A stretch of 64,000 nucleotides of DNA from assembly GCA_905250115.1 (NCBI GenBank), contig CAJNOI010000034.1:511390-575389 (forward strand), written 5' to 3'. Under the pieces are notes generated by a model that saw nothing but the letters and a program-made list of their open reading frames with translations, was not told the DNA's origin and ran no database searches. Position 1 is the stretch's first letter. Every line of letters starts with the position of its first letter. Shown here piece by piece: positions 57,489 to 64,000 of this stretch. Origin of the DNA: Adineta steineri. Lineage: Eukaryota > Rotifera > Eurotatoria > Adinetida > Adinetidae. A program made the position numbers and the translations under genes.

Positions 57489-59080
57489 ATGCTACTTGGT
57501 AATCTTCGAAGAGATATGGATTCAAATTATCAAACAAATTTTAATGCACCTCATTTCATATCATCATTATCAACCCCTATGTCTGCAACATCAACAATCG
57601 CTCAAACTCCAACTACAGCACAATCAATGATGAACTATGCTCGCATGCCACATCGTTATACAACTGTTTGTTAATATTCTTTCTTCTATCATATGATTTG
57701 AATAAGATTTTATTTTTATTTTAGACTACATTACTTTCTTTACGACCACCAATGGAAATAACAATATTTCCTGATCATCTTGTTGAACGACGTTTTCTTG
57801 AGTAAATAATTACAAAAAATAAATAAATAAATCTTAGTTTCTATTAAATATATATTTTAGTGAAGAAAATTATATTGATCTTGATCGAATGTTAGGAGAA
57901 AAAGCTGGTAAATTTGATTTGGAATCATACAATATGACTGAAGGTCCAATCATAATGCCAAGTAGAATACATAAATATGATTTTTCTGATCCAACTGTTA
58001 TTGAAGTAAATTATTTTGTAGACTTTGTTTTCCTGTACATATATATTAAATTGTTTTTAGAAAGTAAAAAATCGTCGTCCAAAAGATCCATTAACACCTC
58101 AACAAGTAGCTGCTCTAACATCAGTTGCAACACGTCATCAATCATCAACATTATTATTTCCTTATCAAACACAACCATCACATGTTTGGATTGATGATTA
58201 TAGTCATCAACAAGTACAATTAAATTCATCTCGACATCATTTTCCACCACAACCTTCAATGCCTTATCAAAGACAAAATCCTAATCAATGTGAAATATAC
58301 ACAAATCAAATCAAATCTCTTTTACCAACCTATCAAACAATTCCAGAAGACAAACCGGATGAAACAAATACAATTCCAATTTTACAACGCTTATTTCAGG
58401 CTCAACATATACAACAGTAAAGAAATTTGTTTTTAGTTTTTATTATTTAAAAAAATCTTTTATTTAGAAATGAACAACGTAAAATTGATCCATTTCACAT
58501 ACCTGATATTGTACAAAGCTTTCTCTTTTATTAATATCATACTTAGTTTTATATTTAGTCTGCTCATCAACAAGGTGGTTTATCTGCATTTTGTACTCCA
58601 GCAACACCGGCAAAACCAAATTCAAATAAAACATTTGAATGGCTTTGTACACCTGATCAAAGTCAAAAAGTATTGATTTTATTTTAGTAAAACTTATTTT
58701 TTATCTTCTAATTAAAAGAATGTATTGGCTCAACTACTTAAATGTTCAACAACAATGGAAACACCTGGTACACCAAGTTTTGATATTCATCGAATGAATA
58801 AGGCTGCTCAAATGAATAAAGAAGATGATGATGCACAAAATTTTTATTCGGCTCCACCATCACGTATGTTAACATATATAATATAAGTTTAAAAAACAAA
58901 GTGAAATCATTTTTTACTTATTTAGCTGCTACTCAACAACATGATAGTTCATTATCACTTTTTTCGACAGTATTACAAAGTCAATCATTAGAAAATTGGT
59001 TTGGTAGTTCTATATATACAAAAGCTTATCCACGTATGCCATTGGATCGTGTTTTATCAGCATGTGATCTCGAACAGTGA
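57489..59080 (+). CDS. Unrecognised 402-residue protein, eight exons
   Basis: Exons 57489-57665, 57725-57801, 57861-58005, 58061-58416, 58468-58510, 58559-58669, 58719-58863 and 58926-59080 join in frame to 402 residues. Introns are about 48-60 bases. The first donor is GTTTGT, less usual than the others. No named domain is seen. Ordered-looking pieces are LRPPMEITIFPDHLVERRFL, YIDLDRMLGEKAGKFDLESY, MPSRIHKYDFSDPTVIEKVK and ENWFGSSIYTKAYPRMPLDR near the end; the rest is Gln/Pro/Ser/Thr-rich. A short pair TPATP / TPGTP recurs. The composition fits a cytoplasmic mRNA-regulatory or adaptor protein, but this is only a guess. It ends tail-to-tail with the small membrane-protein gene at 59221. Confidence 0.7.
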
Positions 59081-59220
59081 TGTTTGTTTTTCTTATACTT
59101 TTTTTTTATCGTTTGGTTTTTGTTTTTTTTTCTCATCTATTCCAAATCGATGTGTTTAATTGTTTGTTAGTTATACACAGATTTGGAATGATGATGTTAT
59201 TAAAGAAAGATAGTTTTATC

Positions 59221-59695
59221 TTAAAGTTCAACAATACGTTTGTTAGAAAATATATGATTAGGATGAATTTTGAATGTTGAATCAAGATCAATTGCCATAT
59301 GTGACAATGATTGATGTTCATGTATATTTGTTGTTGATGAATGAATTGCAGCACTTTGATTGGTATTACTAAGAACACAGAAGTGTGTTTTATATTAAAT
59401 AAGAATTAATCTTACTTAATTTTATTATTGATTGTACTAATTGGAAATTCGAGTGATTTTTGACTTTGTGAATGAATAATATAAATTGGATATTCATCTT
59501 TTTTTTCTTCATTTTCATGTTGACTTTTTTCAATTTGACCTAACAATAATTCTTTTCATAAAAAAAGATTAATAAAACAAAATATGAAATTATACGTCGT
59601 GTTCGAATCATATTTCCACACAAAATACCAAAGACAACAGTAGTGATAAAAATACAAGTGATACCTAAGACAAACATAGGTAATGCTTTTTCCAT
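59221..59695 (-). CDS. Small single-pass membrane protein, unrecognised
   Basis: Three exons, 59695-59596, 59539-59416 and 59368-59221, join in frame to 123 residues. The N terminus is a membrane helix (MFVLGITCIFITTVVFGILC) followed by basic MIRTRR, so it is a type III or signal-anchor protein with a cytoplasmic tail. The tail is acidic, then Ser/Asn/His-rich (QHENEEKKDEYPIYIIHSQS, HSSTTNIHEHQSLSHMAIDL), and ends IFSNKRIVEL, where the last residues could be a PDZ ligand (inference). Splice sites are GTATAA, GTAAGA donors with TTGTTAG and GTTCTTAG acceptors. No family assigned. Confidence 0.62.
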
Positions 59696-60999
59696 TCCTA
59701 TTTATAATATTATCGATAAAAAAAAGGTATTACAAATAATTGAGAATATCACTTGCCAATATGTTCAATAGACATGTTCAAGAAAATGAACGATCAATTA
59801 GCTATGTTCTCTAGGCGCCATAACATGTACATTCAAATCTCTTTCGTTTAAGAAAGTGATTAACTAGTACTATAGATAGGATACTCAAAAACCTCTCCTC
59901 ATACCAGTCTGAGATCACGAAAACCAATTTTGTTTTAACATTAGAAACTTCAAAAAATTTATATGTTCATTCAATTTCATCAGTCGATCAGATTAATTAT
60001 ATAAGTTTTCTTTATATTAGCAAAATCCTTATCTATATTTTATATTCTTCAATGTCCTTAGTCAGTTCATTATATACAATTATTATAATTATCATGTACA
60101 TCTTTAATAAACCTTTCAAAATAAATAAAACTAACAGAATTAAGTACTCTATTCAATGGTTTAATAGATCTTGATCAATAAATCAAAACAAAAATGCAAG
60201 TACAAATTATATATTCTCAAACAGATATTTTCATTGTTCATTCATACTTCTTTTCATGATCTCAATCTTATCATTTTTATCTTCGTCTTACAGTCACATC
60301 GCATTTCTCAATTGAGTGAAACTTGAATGTCATCTAGTTTTATATGAATATGAAAATTTTGAAAAATAAAATTGTGTATGATATAATCGACTTGAAATTG
60401 TGACTGAATCGCTCAGTATAGATTTATTTAGTTCATCCATCGTTTAGGTAAATTATTATTCGCATTTTTTATTACTTAGTTCTACAATTCGATGTCAAGC
60501 GTTTCCAACGCCTAATTATTTATAATGTAGTCGATACCTTTACTGTCGTCATATAATCGCATTTAATGTGTCCTATTTAATTAAGGTGTAGGTGTGAGTT
60601 CGGCTAACGGTGGTTGAGGGTATGAGTGTGGGTATATATGTCAGAAAAATAAAGTAGCAACAGCCACACCGACATCCTCCTCAGCAGTACATATGAATTA
60701 TAGTCATCTTAAAAGAAAACGAAATCTAAAAATATTTCTAACCTTCATCGCTTATTTTCGAATTGATAGTATACAATTAGATCTCTATTTATATTCGAAC
60801 TTGAATTAAGCAGCTCATGAAAAATAGGAAAAAGAAGTACGTATTGTGAGAAAAATGCAACTAAAGAAAAAATTATTTATTAAATTGCGATGTGCAATTG
60901 AAAACATACAATATGGATCATTAGGAAAAGTACAAATAACTAGTTTAAAACAACAATTAGATTTTACTTTTGTATGTAGATAAAAAATAATGATATAAC
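59696..60999. other. Intergenic up to the 100-N gap
   Basis: AT-rich, with a G/T-rich patch at 60588-60645. Just before the gap, ATG 60857 opens a 39-codon frame (MQLKKKLFIKLRCAIENIQY onward to TAG-like acceptor context near 60980) that could be an exon of a gene lost in the gap, but there is too little to call. Confidence 0.4.
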
Positions 61000-61099
61000 N
61001 NNNNNNNNNNNNNNNNNNNNNNNNNNNNNNNNNNNNNNNNNNNNNNNNNNNNNNNNNNNNNNNNNNNNNNNNNNNNNNNNNNNNNNNNNNNNNNNNNNN
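61000..61099. other. Assembly gap (100 N)
   Basis: One hundred N bases, a common placeholder length for a gap of unknown size. The gene at 61402-61732 appears to lose its downstream exons in or near it. Confidence 0.9.
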
Positions 61100-61401
61100 C
61101 GGCTCTGTTTCAAAGAAATAACATTAATTTGTTGCAATAACAACATTAAATAAAGTTTTCTTAACAATCTAGCATTTCTCGGTTCACTGATCGGGGTAAG
61201 TTTTTGTGGACAGTCCCATTCTGAGGACAGACAATAATGATTAGCGAACCTCACAAATTACAGGCAGTGAAAAACATCACTGACAAATGCAAGTTTTTTA
61301 GAGTTTCAAAAACACAAACGCCAAAATTCATTCAGACTATTAGAATTTGGGTTTGTAAATAGTTAGGATATTTTTTGTAGTATTACGAAATGAAAACTTA
61401 C

Positions 61402-61732
61402 AAGTCATATCTAAAATAAACTTACGATATTCTTGAATATCCAATATTGATATTGATGATTGATTAAGAAATATAATAGTCGAATTTAAATAAAATTCAA
61501 CAAAAATTGTACTACTATTTGAACGATATAATTGACAAGTTTGATTTGTCGAGAAATAGTTCAAAGCAGATATTGCATCATTTACTTTGATCATTTCACA
61601 TATGCATTGATTTTCTGTTACATTGAATAAATTATTATAGCTATTACCAACTATTATAATATTTTGTATTTTAGTAATAAGAATAGCATTACAAACAGAA
61701 AACAATGATAAAAGAAATATTATCCAACGCAT
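61402..61732 (-). CDS. Secreted PAN/apple-like protein, first exon only
   Basis: ATG 61732 starts a signal peptide (MRWIIFLLSLFSVCNA), then IIIVGNSYNNLFNVTENQC, CICEMIKVNDAISALNYFST, NQTCQLYRSNSSTIFVEFYL and NSTIIFLNQSS. The pattern Cys-x-Cys, about 15 residues, a Tyr-Phe pair, Asn-x-Thr-Cys-Gln-Leu is, as I recall, a recurrent N-terminal module of secreted bdelloid proteins related to PAN/apple domains. There are several N-glycosylation sites. The exon ends at T|GTAAGT (61402, phase 1); the frame also reads on to a stop at 61340 without splicing. No downstream exon is found before the gap, so the gene is incomplete here, or else it is a short secreted protein. Confidence 0.55.
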
Positions 61733-62398
61733 CTTGTACGTCTTTACATTCTAAAATATTTTAAAAACTGTTTGACTAACTTGTATCACTAGTTTTTTTC
61801 TTCTGTTTTCTACAACACTCTTTTTCTCTAATTTAATAATTATTCTTTCCCGGAAAAAAGTGCTGTGCGTTTTCCAACAACAATGATACATCCATAACTA
61901 CACTATGTTACTGTTGTTTCTTTAGCTAATTAGAGGATTGAATTCGTTACCATCAAGATATTAACAAAAGAAAAAAAAAATATGAATAAACATACTCTCC
62001 TTAAAATTATTCTATTTTTAATTAAATCATCCTTTTAAAGTATTTTTCAAATATCAGGAAAGACAGAAAAAAAAGTCGTGATATCAACAAATGACGTCTT
62101 CTATATGCTCAGTAAACACATTTGTCCGATGAGAAACAATTGTTTCTGCTCATTTTACATATAGTCAACGTAGGCGTTGACAACAACAAGAAGAATAAAC
62201 ACATATATTCTATTGTTTTTCATTGATTTTATCAATGACGTCGAATATTATCTTATTTATGATATTTTTCAAATAAAAACTACTGTGATTAAATATTTCT
62301 TGTTACACATTTGTTTGATCTTTTATTTTAATGCAATCAATTCTAAGATTCTTCACATATTCATCATCAAAATTTTACTAGAAACAAAAAAAAAGATA
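61733..62398. other. Intergenic with a small hairpin
   Basis: No gene seen. Contains the hairpin at 61852-61875, whose loop and flank resemble the intron hairpin at 22079. Confidence 0.5.
61852..61875. repeat. Short hairpin related to the 22079 intron hairpin
   Basis: GGAAAA and TTTTCC pair around AAGTGCTGTGCG. The string AGTGCTGTGCGTTTTC followed by CAACAACAATGATAC parallels AGTACAGTGCGTTTTC followed by GCCAACTGTAATGACAC at 22087. Confidence 0.4.
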
Positions 62399-63544
62399 TT
62401 ATCGATTAGCATAAGCATATAATAGTGTTCTTGATCGTTTCAACGTTTGTTCATTTTCCATAACAACAATAAGATCTTGTAAATTAGCACGAATTATTCT
62501 AGTTGAAATACTTTTTTGATAATTATCTGATAGTTTTTGTCGTTTCAAACGACTTTCACGTAAAACAAGACATGCAGTTTCATCAGCTTCTTTTTTTCTT
62601 AATTCTTCAATTACTGATAATCGATATTCATGTCCTTGCATTCGTTTTTCATCATCACCCATTATATTCATCATTTCAGATTTTTTTTGTTGAAATTTAT
62701 TCATATTAATATTATTATTAAAATTTCCATTTTGTAATTTATCTAATTCAATAAGAAAACGAATTTGTTCACGTACATTACTTGTTATTTCATATGTATT
62801 TGAATTTAATAAATAGGTATCAATTCGATGTTGAGCAAAGAAATGAAGACGTCGAATGATATATTTTAGAAATGTATATAATGTTTGAAGAAATAAATGT
62901 TCACCAGATTCATCTAGATAAAAATTGTTTTGAGCAAAACGTATAATTAATTGTTGTTGATATTGATCGGCATCTGATCGTATAATAGGTGTTAGAAATG
63001 TTTGTTCTTGTGAAGGCTGAGTTGATATGGATGATGTAAGATCCATGAGTTGAGGACATGATGGTGGTAAACGAAAATGAGCTTGTTGTAATGATGGAAG
63101 TCGAGTTAAATCTGATGTATTAGAAATTAGATTCTGAATTAAGAAAAATTTGTATTTATCAAAATTATTTGATTTAAAATAAAACTAACATACAGATGAT
63201 GTTTGTAATGTAATCATTTTGAAAGTTTCCCATGAGTATGGATTGAATTGATGTTGTTGTAAATATTGATGTGCTAATGGAATTGTTTGAGTAAAAAAAA
63301 GAGTTAGATTAGTTTTAATAGTAACATTTAATATTTGTTGGACATTTTGAATAAATGTTTCAACCGTATATGAAGTATTAAATAAACGACGAACACATTC
63401 TTCAACATGTGTTGATAGATCATTATTAGAATATTCATTTGTTTGTATTGTTGAAGATAATTGTTTCGGTTGACCTAATTTAACAAGACGTAAAAGACGT
63501 TGTCGTAATTTCCATATTAATTCAAGATGATTTGTTGATTGCAT
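62399..63544 (-). CDS. TAF4: TFIID subunit TAF4, compact form
   Basis: Two exons, 63544-63194 and 63133-62399, join in frame to 361 residues. Exon 1 is a TAFH/NHR1 domain (VEECVRRLFNTSYTVETFIQ, FTQTIPLAHQYL). Exon 2 carries the conserved TAF4 C terminus: a histone-fold-like helix pair, RIDTYLLNSNTYEITSNVRE and QIRFLIELDKLQ, then the ADETACLVL segment and the closing IIRANLQDLIVVMENEQTLK plus LLYAY. TAF4 pairs with TAF12 in TFIID and helps recruit RNA polymerase II. Animal TAF4 is usually 900 or more residues with long Gln-rich regions. Here these are nearly absent and only the two folded modules remain. The start is the first ATG; an upstream exon cannot be excluded. Confidence 0.9.
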
Positions 63545-64000
63545 CGAATGAAAATGAATGTAATCGATTATCGTATGCTGAATGGCATACGTTAATTAAT
63601 ATCGTTGGTATGGAAACCATGTATTTCGATATTAACTTGAATCGCAAATATACAAAGTTCTTAGATGAAGAAACTGACATTTTTGATAATATATACATCA
63701 TTTACAAGACAAAACTTTTGTTGGTAAATCTGATGATTCGTATGAATCTTTTGTGGATAGTATAAATCTTGTAATGGGTTACATTTTATTAATCAAGATT
63801 TGTTTTTACTTGAAATTATTTTGTCCAATATTTTTATTTAATAAAAAAAAGCAAATTATTCTTCATTCTTTTTTATGATTAATTGAAAATACATTATTTA
63901 AACAAAGTGGCTGGTTGTGCTAATGAACTATTAAGATCAGTTTAAATTCTTTTTTTAAATATCTAAAATATTACGAAAATTAATATTTATAAATTAAACT
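63545..64000. other. Upstream of TAF4, no gene seen
   Basis: Probable TAF4 promoter region. The plus-strand frame from 63547 (about 70 codons) has no recognisable domain and overlaps this region, so it is not called. Confidence 0.5.

Noticed and set aside
60588..60645. G/T-rich patch with a GTGTGGG string, resembling a bdelloid telomere unit
   Set aside because: It is not a tandem array, so there is no support for an internal telomere.
61103..61254. Minus-strand frame beside the 100-N gap
   Set aside because: It is partly made of gap positions, and the ~50 readable residues match nothing I recognise.
63571..63590. Inverted repeat CGTATGC/GCATACG upstream of TAF4
   Set aside because: Arms of seven bases with a short loop are expected by chance in a window of this size; no other support.

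Overview
The window reads as animal nuclear DNA, most likely from a bdelloid rotifer. It is AT-rich. Most genes are cut by very short introns (mostly 45-70 bases) with GTAAGT/GTATGT-type donors and TTTTAG-type acceptors. It carries metazoan genes (androglobin, GPI-transamidase subunit GPAA1, TAF4, rhodopsin-like receptors) next to genes that look bacterial or plant/protist-like (a ROK kinase/phosphomannose isomerase fusion and a GH27 alpha-galactosidase), a mixture well known in bdelloids. The species is inference; no rRNA, tRNA or mitochondrial marker was found.

Layout. 1-2.5 kb: 3' part of an intronless ROK/PMI fusion. 4.1-5.6 kb: small secreted chitin-binding protein. 5.8-6.9 kb: mobile-element remnants. 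8.3-12.0 kb: tandem pair of intronless GPCR genes duplicated with their promoters. 12.8-18.0 kb: an unrecognised gene and a PDZ protein. 20.1-26.9 kb: nearly all of androglobin in 30 exons, cut at its 5' end by a 10-N gap. 26.9-28.3 kb: alpha-galactosidase cut at its 3' end by the same gap. 29.6-31.1 kb: a decayed copy of that gene which keeps what looks like the hidden C terminus. 32.0-33.4 kb: another GPCR. 37.3-38.2 kb: a decayed copy of the proline-rich gene at 39.8-41.7 kb. 42.7-44.6 kb: a CUB/LDLa membrane protein that overlaps tail-to-tail with a small gene. 46.0-46.8 kb: bZIP factor. 48.1-49.5 kb: tandem pair of small PPxY membrane proteins. 50.8-52.4 kb: B-box-like protein. 52.5-52.9 kb: foldback element. 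53.2-55.0 kb: GPAA1. 55.4-59.7 kb: four mostly unrecognised genes. A 100-N gap follows at 61.0 kb, then a truncated secreted-protein gene and TAF4.

There is no operon-like logic. The recurring pattern is local tandem duplication followed by decay: two pairs with both copies open (GPCRs, PPxY proteins), each with one copy cut short by a new stop, and two gene/pseudogene pairs (alpha-galactosidase, proline-rich protein). Exon structures below were built by hand from splice signals and frame agreement; chains whose total length is a multiple of three and that match a known family are the most reliable. I found no CRISPR array, tRNA or rRNA, and nothing I would call a clearly new system. The strongest leads are the fusion enzyme with a missing metal ligand, the galactosidase gene/pseudogene pair around a hidden gap, and the androglobin homopolymer frameshift.
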